A stretch of 6,733 bases of DNA from Deltaproteobacteria bacterium (GCA_030262795.1 JAJSZO010000006.1:13560-20292), one strand, 5' to 3'; shown: positions 1 to 6,602, numbered from the stretch's first letter. The notes: generated by a model not told the origin, from the sequence alone. A program made the numbers and translations.

Positions 1-729
1 ATTAGCGAAGAACCTCTTAAAATAATCATACAGGACAGATTATATACTATTATAATGCGAACTCCGGGCGACGAACTGCCACTATCCGCGGGTTTTTGTT
101 TTTCAGAGGGTATCGTGGATAAACCGGACGATATCGAATCGCTCTCTTTTTCTGATAGCTTTGATGCTAATGAAGTTAATCTTTTACTGAATAAATCAAG
201 AAGAAATAAAATTTCTAACTTGTTTGAGAAATTTTCTTTATCATCCCAAAAAGAATTGAATATTAGCTATTCGCATATAATTAGAAATCACTGCCAGATC
301 ATTTGCCCTGTAAAAAAAGATGATATTAAATTAGCCTTTACGAATGCTCTTTACTGCCTCGAAAATCTTTCTTCAATTCAGCCTTTACGAAAAAGCACAC
401 GCTCATCTCACGCGGCCGCTCTTTACAGCTCAGATTTTGAACTGTTATCTATTTCTGAAGACGTTGGCCGGCATAATGCTCTTGATAAAACAATAGGTAA
501 CCTTTTTCTCGACAGCACGCTCTATAAAACTTCTCTTTTAATTCTTTCTTCGCGAATAAGTTGCGAACTTGTCCAAAAAGCTGCAAGAGCCGGCATCCCT
601 GTGATTCTTGCAATATCACGTCCAACATACAATGCTGTTAAACTTGCATCACAGCTAAACATCACGATAGCGTGCCTTGCTGAAAAATCCGGTTTATATG
701 TTTTCTGCGGCAAATCACGTCTCGTATAA
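1..729 (+). CDS. fdhD: FdhD-family formate dehydrogenase accessory protein, 5'-truncated by the window edge
   Basis: The reading frame is open from base 1, and the bases before the ATG at 55 encode ISEEPLKIII, which fits the usual FdhD N-terminal region (EEPL...). The ATG at 55 is therefore internal and the true start lies outside the window. Family features are the MRTPGDELPLSAGFCFSEGI segment, a HAAAL segment (residues 119-123 counted from the ATG at 55), the highly conserved DVGRHNALDK (136-145), and LVQKAARAGIPV near the C-terminus. FdhD transfers sulfur from a cysteine desulfurase to the molybdenum or tungsten bis-MGD cofactor of formate dehydrogenases, in the cytoplasm. Oddly, the usual catalytic CGxCG loop is absent. 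At that place the protein reads NHCQIICP (C80 and C84, three residues between them), and the usual GGTHAA is RSSHAA. It may be a diverged paralogue rather than the active sulfurtransferase. It runs convergently to the dsr operon, so it is not part of it. The family call is firm; the function is less so. Confidence 0.85.
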   Translation: MSEEPLKIIIQDRLYTIIMRTPGDELPLSAGFCFSEGIVDKPDDIESLSFSDSFDANEVNLLLNKSRRNKISNLFEKFSLSSQKELNISYSHIIRNHCQIICPVKKDDIKLAFTNALYCLENLSSIQPLRKSTRSSHAAALYSSDFELLSISEDVGRHNALDKTIGNLFLDSTLYKTSLLILSSRISCELVQKAARAGIPVILAISRPTYNAVKLASQLNITIACLAEKSGLYVFCGKSRLV

Positions 730-737
730 GAGAATTC

Positions 738-760
738 TGTGTAGCGTACTGTCGTACACA
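738..760. repeat. Small inverted repeat after fdhD
   Basis: TGTGTA at 738-743 is matched by TACACA at 755-760, giving a 6-bp stem around an 11-base spacer, a few bases after the fdhD stop codon. No T-tract follows, so it is not a convincing terminator by itself. It may simply be 3' UTR structure. Confidence 0.35.
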
Positions 761-774
761 CGCACAGGTAGAAA

Positions 775-791
775 AATCTGCGTAATCTGCG
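775..791. repeat. Direct repeat of AATCTGCG
   Basis: Two exact copies of AATCTGCG (775-782 and 784-791) are separated by one base in the intergenic region just before the terminator hairpin. Similar short ATCTGCG/ATCTGTG runs occur as dispersed intergenic sequence in several bacterial genomes. I recall this from general experience, and the window itself shows only this one pair. Confidence 0.5.
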
Positions 792-801
792 GATTAAAAC
801 A

Positions 802-837
802 AAAAGGGTTTATCCAATTAATCGGACAAACCCTTTT
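802..837. terminator. Bidirectional intrinsic terminator between fdhD and dsrP
   Basis: AAAAGGGTTT (802-811) pairs perfectly with AAACCCTTTT (828-837). The inner part can add TCC/GGA (813-815 with 824-826) after a one-base mismatch. On the minus strand the stem is followed by a T-rich tail (TTTTTGTTTT), a good intrinsic terminator for the dsr operon. On the plus strand the last arm itself ends in TTTT, so it can also end fdhD transcription. Its place between two convergent genes fits both roles. Confidence 0.85.
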
Positions 838-871
838 CTAAATTTAAAATAATTATATCTATTTCTTATGC

Positions 872-2053
872 TTAACAGCTCTCACAACTATCTGTTACGC
901 CTGAAACTTCTTCCTTAACATTCACAGCGACTTTGAATAGAATTGTTAATATGAGAATTCCAGTCGCATATACACCAAGAGTGATAAGAATTTCAGGTAG
1001 CGTAGGCATATATTCAGTAACATGATGAAGCGGGTTGGGTACAAAACCACCTGAAATCATACCCATGCCCTTATCAATCCAGGTACCTAAGAACAAAATC
1101 ACACAAGTAAAAGCCAGTACACCCTCATGCTTTCTTGTAGCAGGAATTACCAGTAAAACAATGCTTGTCGCCATAAAAGCCATTGATGTCCACATCCATG
1201 GAACTAGAGCTCCATGCCCGTGAAGTCCGGCAAAAAGATATTGCAGGTGGGACATATGGCTCGGTATTCTACTGTAGAATACCACAAACACTTCACACAA
1301 CAAGAAAAATACATTTATGATTATGGCATAAGTAACTATCTTGGCCAAAGATTGGATCTGCTCTTTTCCTGGATCAAATTTGGTAACCTTTCTGATTATA
1401 AGGCACAACAAAATTAACAATGCAGGACCGGCAGCAAAAGCCGATGCAAGAAATCTTGGTGCAAGAATAGCAGTCATCCAGAAACCTCTTCCTGGCAAAC
1501 CACAGTAAAGAAATGCCGTAACTGTATGTATTGCCGGCGCCCATACTATTGATGTAATTATTAATGGCTTCACCCATTTTGCATAATGAATATTATTTCG
1601 CTCAGCCTCAAGAACATTCCAGCCGATTACTATATTTAAGAAAAGATACCCATTTAATACAATCATATCCCAGAAAAGAACTGAACCCGGCGTTGGATAC
1701 AATATAACATTAAAAGCACGCATCGGCTGCCCAAGGTCTGCAATAATAAACAATAAACACATTGTAACTGCAGCAATGGCCAAGAACTCTCCCAGAATCG
1801 TAATTCTACCAAATGCTTTATAATCGTGCAGATATTTTGGGAGTACCACCATAACTCCTCCGGCAGCTACCCCGACAAGAAATGTAAACTGAGCGATATA
1901 AAAACCCCAGGAAACATCTCTACTCATACCTGTAATTCCCAATCCGAAATCAAGCTGCTTCAGATAAACAGCAAAGCCTACTCCAATAACCGCAAGCAAT
2001 GCAATTACCCATCCCCAGTATTTCTTGTCTCCTTTAAGAGCTAATTCAAGCAT
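872..2053 (-). CDS. dsrP: DsrP, NrfD-like integral membrane subunit of the DsrMKJOP complex
   Basis: This is a 393-residue NrfD/PsrC-family protein with about ten hydrophobic segments (near residues 13-31, 52-74, 86-105, 128-148, 163-183, 201-220, 238-261, 286-304, 313-326 and 353-374). Family features include the GITGMSRDVSWGFYIAQFTF stretch, where a glycine-rich helix begins, and DLGQPMRAFN followed by PGSVLFWD. DsrP is expected to exchange electrons between menaquinol and the periplasmic DsrO and DsrJ subunits; NrfD-type proteins carry no haem of their own. It is the last gene of dsrMKJOP, 10 bases after the dsrO stop, and a strong terminator follows. I prefer the ATG at 2053 because a GAGG lies 5 bases upstream of it. 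A GTG two codons earlier (2059) would overlap that site and give 395 residues. The protein ends in C390-E-S-C393, an unusual terminal CxxC. Confidence 0.95.
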   Translation of the reverse strand: MLELALKGDKKYWGWVIALLAVIGVGFAVYLKQLDFGLGITGMSRDVSWGFYIAQFTFLVGVAAGGVMVVLPKYLHDYKAFGRITILGEFLAIAAVTMCLLFIIADLGQPMRAFNVILYPTPGSVLFWDMIVLNGYLFLNIVIGWNVLEAERNNIHYAKWVKPLIITSIVWAPAIHTVTAFLYCGLPGRGFWMTAILAPRFLASAFAAGPALLILLCLIIRKVTKFDPGKEQIQSLAKIVTYAIIINVFFLLCEVFVVFYSRIPSHMSHLQYLFAGLHGHGALVPWMWTSMAFMATSIVLLVIPATRKHEGVLAFTCVILFLGTWIDKGMGMISGGFVPNPLHHVTEYMPTLPEILITLGVYATGILILTILFKVAVNVKEEVSGVTDSCESC

Positions 2054-2058
2054 AACCA

Positions 2059-2062
2059 CCTC
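2059..2062 (-). promoter_or_regulatory. Ribosome binding site deciding the dsrP start
   Basis: GAGG on the minus strand lies 5 bases before the ATG at 2053. It overlaps the alternative GTG at 2059, which makes the GTG an unlikely start. Confidence 0.7.
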
Positions 2063-2063
2063 A

Positions 2064-2852
2064 TCATACTATGTAGTAAACAGACGGCCCGGCACCGAGG
2101 TCCGGTTTACGTCGAATAGTGTAGTTTGTTCTTAATAGTTCTCTTACTTCCGACTCAGGATCATCAAGATCACCAACTGTTATTGCACCATTTGATGCCT
2201 CAACGCAGGCCGGCATTTTGCCTACAGCCAGTCTTTCAGCACAGAAATTGCACTTTTCTACAACCCCCTTCATCCTTGTGGGGAATTCTTTGTTTTCCTC
2301 TTTGATGAAAGGGCGCGGATCTCTAAAGTTAAAACTTCTTGATCCATATGGACATGCAGCCATACAGAATCTGCAGCCAATACACCTGTGAAAATCCATC
2401 AAAACAATTCCGTCATCCCGTTTAAATGTTGCTTTTGTCGGACATGCTCTGACACACGCAGGCTTTTCACAATGGTTGCATAAAACAAGAAACGGCAGAT
2501 GTTTAATTCTGTCATTAATTAATTCATGTTCCCTGTGAGTAAAGACATGTTTATACTCATCCTCCCAAAGCCACATAATTTCATGTTTGGAATCCGGAAG
2601 GTCCGGAACATTATGGATCTTATGACAGGCCTCAATGATTGGCGCAAGATCCTCTGCTGAATGAAATTTCGTCGTGTCTATTACCATACCCCATTTCTCA
2701 GCTGTTAGGGCTTTTTCATTGCTATAGACTTCCGGTTTGGGTTCTTCGCCGTGTCCTCCTGATGAAGCAAACACATCAAGAACAGGCTTTGTCCCTATCC
2801 CTAAAGCTGTTATTCCAGCTACTTTCAAAAAGCTTCTTCTGCTGTTTTCCAT
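2064..2852 (-). CDS. dsrO: DsrO, Tat-exported periplasmic iron-sulfur subunit of DsrMKJOP
   Basis: This 262-residue protein starts with a twin-arginine signal (SRRSFLK, R5-R6, then a hydrophobic stretch to about residue 30), so it should be exported folded to the periplasm. It belongs to the NrfC/PsrB-type multi-cluster ferredoxin family. Cysteines fall in blocks: C125, C128, C133, C137; then C157, C160, C163, C167; then C201, C204, C216; plus a lone C76. In this family four blocks pair crosswise to hold four [4Fe-4S] clusters. Here the first block keeps only its last cysteine (C76), and the last block has Ser220 where its fourth cysteine would be. That leaves full ligand sets for three clusters. 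DsrO should pass electrons between DsrP and DsrJ. The start ATG shares one base with the dsrJ stop (TAATG), with GGAGGAG just upstream inside dsrJ, so translation is probably coupled. Confidence 0.95.
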   Translation of the reverse strand: MENSRRSFLKVAGITALGIGTKPVLDVFASSGGHGEEPKPEVYSNEKALTAEKWGMVIDTTKFHSAEDLAPIIEACHKIHNVPDLPDSKHEIMWLWEDEYKHVFTHREHELINDRIKHLPFLVLCNHCEKPACVRACPTKATFKRDDGIVLMDFHRCIGCRFCMAACPYGSRSFNFRDPRPFIKEENKEFPTRMKGVVEKCNFCAERLAVGKMPACVEASNGAITVGDLDDPESEVRELLRTNYTIRRKPDLGAGPSVYYIV

Positions 2853-3262
2853 TACTTATTCTCCTCCGGCTTCTTCTCCTTCGGCGCTATGTGGCAATCC
2901 CAGCAGTAAGGGTCTACCGAAGCATAATTATGGCATTTATCACAAAATTCAGCCTTATTATCATGGCAACCTGTACATGATTCTTCTCCAGTAGAAAGAC
3001 TCATGTTAAATGTCTTACCTTTGCCGGTATTGTAAATTCTGTTAGCATCCCGCACTACCGTGTCTCTCCACAGATCAAGAATCCGCATATGCTCTGACTT
3101 CATACTCTCCTTCGGCACAACACATTCTTTTGCAGCTTTCGCCTTTTCAGACAGCTTTGGCTCAGGTGCGGAAGATGCATTTCCTAAATTATACCAAAAA
3201 GGAAATGTTACAATTGCAACAAAAATAACCAAGCCGGCAACTATCTTGTTTTTATCATACAT
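2852..3262 (-). CDS. dsrJ: DsrJ, periplasmic tri-haem cytochrome c subunit of DsrMKJOP
   Basis: This is a 136-residue protein with an N-terminal hydrophobic segment (about residues 7-23), probably an uncleaved membrane anchor. It has three CxxCH haem c motifs: CTGCH (C96, C99, H100), CDKCH (C107, C110, H111) and CWDCH (C120, C123, H124). C47, in a KECVVP context, corresponds to the conserved cysteine proposed in other DsrJ proteins (Cys46 in Allochromatium) as the distal ligand of an unusual His/Cys haem. The tail is lysine- and glutamate-rich. I prefer the ATG at 3262 because GGGAG lies 9 bases upstream. The ATG at 3271 would abut that site with no spacing and add three residues (MKP). The gene follows dsrK after a gap of about 40 bases and its stop overlaps the dsrO start. 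Its haems should face the periplasm; the physiological partner is not settled in the literature. Confidence 0.95.
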   Translation of the reverse strand: MYDKNKIVAGLVIFVAIVTFPFWYNLGNASSAPEPKLSEKAKAAKECVVPKESMKSEHMRILDLWRDTVVRDANRIYNTGKGKTFNMSLSTGEESCTGCHDNKAEFCDKCHNYASVDPYCWDCHIAPKEKKPEENK

Positions 3263-3271
3263 AGGTTTCAT

Positions 3272-3276
3272 CTCCC
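3272..3276 (-). promoter_or_regulatory. Ribosome binding site deciding the dsrJ start
   Basis: GGGAG on the minus strand directly abuts the ATG at 3271 but stands 9 bases before the ATG at 3262. This favours the shorter product beginning MYDKNK. Confidence 0.6.
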
Positions 3277-3309
3277 ATTGCTTACATTACTCAAAATCAA
3301 TTCCCCCGC

Positions 3310-4971
3310 TTACCGGCCGGAAAAATCAGGGCGTGTATAATATTCATCAGGATCCATTTCATCCTTATTGGGAATATCTTCTCCACGCAGATTCACTGTT
3401 TTTTCCTGTTCCCCAGGTATTATCAAGGCATTAGTTACCAACTCGTGAATGCCGGTAACATCTACTTCAGGAACCCAGTATCCCATTAGTGGCGGAAGCA
3501 CTGCCCTGTCAATTGCGCAAATACAGGCCAACATATTCACTCCGTGTTTTTCCTGAACATATTTTACAGCGTTTGCTCTCGGCAATCCACCGGACAACCT
3601 CAATTCCATATCTTCACTTGCATTAAGCCCTGATCCACTTCCACAACAAAAAGTTTGTTCCCGAATACAATTTCTCGGCATCTCATAAAAATTATTACAT
3701 ACATTCTTAATTACATACCGTGGCTCATCAAACATTCCCATACCCCTGGCCGGATTGCACGAATCATGGAATGTGACCTTTAAATTATCATTTCGGCTGG
3801 GATCAAGCTCCAGCTTGTTGTGTTTGATCAGGTCGGCAGTAAATTCAACTATATGTACCATCTTTGTGGATTTTGCATTTTCAAACTTCGTGCCGGTTAT
3901 TGGATTAACCGGTTCTTCAAGAAAATCAGCAGGACCGTTCATGGTATCCATATACTGGGTTATTGCCCGCCACATGTGACCGCATTCACCGCCAAGTATC
4001 CATTTAACACCAAGCCTTTTTGCCTCGGCATACATTTTTATATTCAACCTTTTCATTACCTCGTTCGAAGTAAAAAGGCCAAAATTTCCACCTTCTGAAT
4101 TAAACGTACTCCATGTAACGTCAAGTCCGTACCTCTCCTTTAAGTAATGGAAAAGTATCATATACCCCATGGCAGTATATGTGCCTGGATCGCCGAATAC
4201 ATCGCCGGAAGGGGTTGTAAACAGGATGTCTGCACCTTTCTTATTATATGTCGGGTGAACCCTTACGCCGGTTGTGTCTTCAATTTCATCAGCAAAAAAA
4301 TCCAGCATATCTACAAATGCTTGCGGCTGGATTCCCATATGGTTCCCTGTCATGTAGCAATTTGCTACCGGGGTTGCAATCCAGTCTATATTCAGACCGA
4401 GAAGATTAAGCAATTCTCTGCCCATCATTGTTATTTCTGCCGTATCAATACCATAAGGGCAGAATACCGAACATCGCCTGCATTCACTGCACTGAAAGAA
4501 ATAATACCACCACTCTTTCAGAACATCCAAAGTAAGCTCCCTTGCTCCGGCTATCCTGCCAAGTATTTTGCCGGCCTTGGTAAATTCATTTCTGTATATC
4601 GACCTGAGAAGCTCTGCTCGAACAACAGGCATATTTTTTGGATCGCCTGTTCCGATAAAAAAATGACATTTGTCAGCGCATGCACCGCAACGCACACAGA
4701 TGTCCATAAAAATTTTAAATGTTCTAAACCTTTCCAGCCTGTCCTTCATCCCCTCTATAATGATTTCTTTCCAATTTTCGGGAAGTTTCCAGTCATCATT
4801 AAGCGGGTTCCATTCTCTTGGATATGGAAGACCAAGTGTTGCAACGCTCTTAGGTTTAGCAGCATAGCAAAACATCCCCTCTCTAATTACAGTAGGGGTG
4901 TCCATCCACCCGGTTTTGGGCGGAGTAAAATTTGTCCTTGCAATTAGTTCATCTGGTTTTAAATCTGCCAT
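3310..4971 (-). CDS. dsrK: DsrK, HdrD-like cytoplasmic iron-sulfur catalytic subunit of DsrMKJOP
   Basis: This 553-residue cytoplasmic protein resembles the HdrD heterodisulfide reductase subunit. It has two [4Fe-4S] ferredoxin motifs: C92, C95, C98, C102 (CVRCGACADKC) and C161, C164, C167, C171 (CSECRRCSVFC). A C-terminal CCG domain follows, with C405 (SCNPARG), the C442-C443-G pair (CCGSGSG) and C483/C485 (CIC). A further cysteine, C330 in GGECGHMWR, lies in the middle region. The CCG domain should hold a non-cubane [4Fe-4S] cluster that acts on the DsrC trisulfide or disulfide, linking dsrMKJOP to sulfite reduction. The last motif is CxC here instead of the CxxC described for the Hdr family. 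The ATG shares one base with the dsrM stop (TAATG), with GGAG 5 bases upstream inside dsrM, so the two should be translated together and work as the DsrMK module. Confidence 0.96.
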   Translation of the reverse strand: MADLKPDELIARTNFTPPKTGWMDTPTVIREGMFCYAAKPKSVATLGLPYPREWNPLNDDWKLPENWKEIIIEGMKDRLERFRTFKIFMDICVRCGACADKCHFFIGTGDPKNMPVVRAELLRSIYRNEFTKAGKILGRIAGARELTLDVLKEWWYYFFQCSECRRCSVFCPYGIDTAEITMMGRELLNLLGLNIDWIATPVANCYMTGNHMGIQPQAFVDMLDFFADEIEDTTGVRVHPTYNKKGADILFTTPSGDVFGDPGTYTAMGYMILFHYLKERYGLDVTWSTFNSEGGNFGLFTSNEVMKRLNIKMYAEAKRLGVKWILGGECGHMWRAITQYMDTMNGPADFLEEPVNPITGTKFENAKSTKMVHIVEFTADLIKHNKLELDPSRNDNLKVTFHDSCNPARGMGMFDEPRYVIKNVCNNFYEMPRNCIREQTFCCGSGSGLNASEDMELRLSGGLPRANAVKYVQEKHGVNMLACICAIDRAVLPPLMGYWVPEVDVTGIHELVTNALIIPGEQEKTVNLRGEDIPNKDEMDPDEYYTRPDFSGR

Positions 4972-5972
4972 TACAACTCCTTTTCCACTGGGAGTCCAGC
5001 TCCTATCATTTTTTCCCTGAAATCATCTTCATATTCTGCATATGTATGAACCTTAACTTTTGGATTCCAAGGATTTATGTGTCTATGAGCCCTGGTGTTA
5101 CAACGGACATTTCGCGTTGGACTCAGGAATACTCCACCTAAATGCATTAGTTTACTGAAAGGAAAATATGCCAGCAGAACACTGACAAAAAATACATGAA
5201 CATAAAAAATAGCACCAATACCATCCGGAATGTGAGGATGAAATGTTACCATACCCATTGTCAGCTCTTTAACGCCAACGATATCTACCTTTGTAAAATA
5301 TCGCATCATAATTCCGGATACAGCAATAGCGATAATGAGAAATAAGGGGAAAAAGTCTGCGGCAAGTGAGAAATATCTTACTTGCGAAATCACTATTCTC
5401 CTGAGAAGCAAAAACATTGCAGCCGCCAGCAGAACCACACCGGAAATCATGACACCAGGCAGCCCGATCTGGAGAAACCCGTCAAGTTTGTCAAGAATTT
5501 GAAGAGAGGAAGGAACAGGCTCAAGGAAAAAACGCAAATGTCTTACCAGTACCGTCAGGAATGAATAGTGAAATGCCAGTGAAAATAACCACAGCCACTT
5601 TTCCCAAACATAAGAAATCGTTGGGCCCTCGTTCAATTTGCATGTTGTATTCCTGAATAAGGAACGGAATAACAATATTTCCAGGGCCATCCTTATAATA
5701 ACACCACCTGTGGTAAATGGATTATCAATCTTATTAGGTTTGATCCATGGAAGTGATTCTTGCTGACCGCATGTTGTGGGAATAGCAAATGGAACCGGAG
5801 AACGCGCCCAGTCATTGACTCGCATCACAAATCCCACAACAAATGTAATCAAGGCCATGAAGGGAATAATAATCCCGAAGAGCCACTGAAGCCCTACTGC
5901 TTCAACGCCCACATAGGCAACCAAAAAAAGAGCAATAACTGCCATGAGGGGATACAAATACTTTTCATTCAT
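4971..5972 (-). CDS. dsrM: DsrM, NarI-like membrane cytochrome b subunit of DsrMKJOP
   Basis: This 333-residue integral membrane protein is related to the cytochrome b subunit NarI of nitrate reductase. Hydrophobic segments lie near residues 7-27, 29-50, 125-148, 170-190, 205-225 and 253-275. Likely b-haem ligands are H135 and H145 in FHYSFLTVLVRHLRFF, and H259 and H277 in the last helix region (FYVHVFF and KLMHLGG), enough for two haems. Characteristic DsrM segments are PTTCGQQESLPWIKPN (residues 65-80) and the C-terminal NVRCNTRAHRHINPWNPK. It exchanges electrons between menaquinol and DsrK. The start has GAGG 8 bases upstream. It is preceded by a 99-base gap with a stem-loop after the RsbRD-N gene, and its stop overlaps the dsrK start by one base. 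Confidence 0.95.
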   Translation of the reverse strand: MNEKYLYPLMAVIALFLVAYVGVEAVGLQWLFGIIIPFMALITFVVGFVMRVNDWARSPVPFAIPTTCGQQESLPWIKPNKIDNPFTTGGVIIRMALEILLFRSLFRNTTCKLNEGPTISYVWEKWLWLFSLAFHYSFLTVLVRHLRFFLEPVPSSLQILDKLDGFLQIGLPGVMISGVVLLAAAMFLLLRRIVISQVRYFSLAADFFPLFLIIAIAVSGIMMRYFTKVDIVGVKELTMGMVTFHPHIPDGIGAIFYVHVFFVSVLLAYFPFSKLMHLGGVFLSPTRNVRCNTRAHRHINPWNPKVKVHTYAEYEDDFREKMIGAGLPVEKEL

Positions 5973-5992
5973 TAAACTTACCTCGCTTTATG

Positions 5993-6049
5993 GCTTCACA
6001 GCAACTTTCAAATTTTATTTTGACCAACTTATTTGTTGCTGCCTGAAGC
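5993..6049 (-). promoter_or_regulatory. Intercistronic stem-loop in front of dsrM
   Basis: GCTTCA (5993-5998) pairs with TGAAGC (6044-6049), and CAGCAAC (5999-6005) pairs with GTTGCTG (6035-6041). A two-base bulge (6042-6043) lies between the arms, giving 13 perfect pairs around a 29-base loop. The loop can itself form a 5-bp hairpin (TCAAA 6008-6012 with TTTGA 6019-6023). In the mRNA it ends about 8 bases before the dsrM ribosome binding site (GAGG, 5981-5984). No U-tract follows, so a simple terminator is unlikely. An RNA processing or stabilising element, or control of dsrM translation, is possible. Confidence 0.55.
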
Positions 6050-6071
6050 ATCCATTGTAATATTTGAATCT

Positions 6072-6602
6072 TCAGAGACCCGGTCCGTCTGCCGGAATCT
6101 CAGTTAACAAACCCGCCCGCTCAAATGCACGGAATGTTCTGTTTCTCTCCTCATTTGCCTTTATCCCAAAAACTTTCTCTCTGCATTTTAGATAAATATC
6201 AAAGGCAATCAAAGTCAATTCATCTATTTTTGATTCAAAATACAATAACTCTTTTAAAATATTTTTATCCGAGAGTTCTTTCTTCAAGCTCTCTCTTATA
6301 GCGTTTTTTAATAAAAAAATAAAACCGGTTGATTGTGAAGAAGATAAAATGGGCTGTACAGCTCTGACCCTTAAAATAGGGTCGAGATAAGATGTTATGG
6401 CTTTACAATCCATCTCATTAAGGAGTTCATCGAAAAGCGGTCCTAAATTTACAGAAAGGGTATTCCCAACCGGATTAGCAAAAGGATCTTTCTGCCCCTT
6501 CATAAATCTGGAGGTGTCAGCAGGATAGATGTCAATAGTTGAAGTCAGCCATTTTTTTACAATAGTATCTTTGTTTTGCTTTAATAAATTATTCAGCGCC
6601 AT
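6072..6602 (-). CDS. Stand-alone RsbRD N-terminal domain protein preceding dsrM
   Basis: This 176-residue soluble protein is mostly helical by composition, with no signal peptide or membrane segment. The opening LLKQNKDTIVKKW, the IYPADTSRFMKGQKDPFANP segment and the NPVGNTL(S)VNLGPLFDELL stretch match my memory of the RsbT co-antagonist RsbRD N-terminal domain (RsbRD_N), which would cover about residues 5-150. In classical RsbR proteins this domain sits in front of a STAS domain and senses signals for the stressosome; no STAS domain is present here. It is the first gene of the apparent dsr transcription unit and lies 99 bases before dsrM. Similar genes are annotated beside dsrM in other Desulfobacterota, so a regulatory or complex-specific role is plausible but unproven. 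The start is fixed by an in-frame stop two codons upstream. The nearest AGGAG is 13 bases away, an unusually long spacing. Confidence 0.8.
   Translation of the reverse strand: MALNNLLKQNKDTIVKKWLTSTIDIYPADTSRFMKGQKDPFANPVGNTLSVNLGPLFDELLNEMDCKAITSYLDPILRVRAVQPILSSSQSTGFIFLLKNAIRESLKKELSDKNILKELLYFESKIDELTLIAFDIYLKCREKVFGIKANEERNRTFRAFERAGLLTEIPADGPGL

Noticed and set aside
522..761. 79-codon open frame on the minus strand opposite the end of fdhD
   Set aside because: It mirrors the conserved FdhD C-terminus, has no family resemblance, and would face into the terminator region.
2639..3434. Several plus-strand open frames opposite dsrO, dsrJ and the end of dsrK
   Set aside because: All are antisense to genes with clear haem or iron-sulfur motifs, and their hydrophobic or Ser/Leu-rich products look like non-coding translations.
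4147..4947. 266-codon open frame on the plus strand opposite dsrK
   Set aside because: It lies entirely antisense to the well-supported dsrK. Its protein is rich in Cys, His and Ile with no recognisable domain, as expected for an opposite-strand shadow.
5973..6071. A separate promoter directly in front of dsrM
   Set aside because: The best match (TTGAAA, 15 bases, TAAAGC) is poor in both spacing and -10 sequence and lies inside the stem-loop, so I did not call it.
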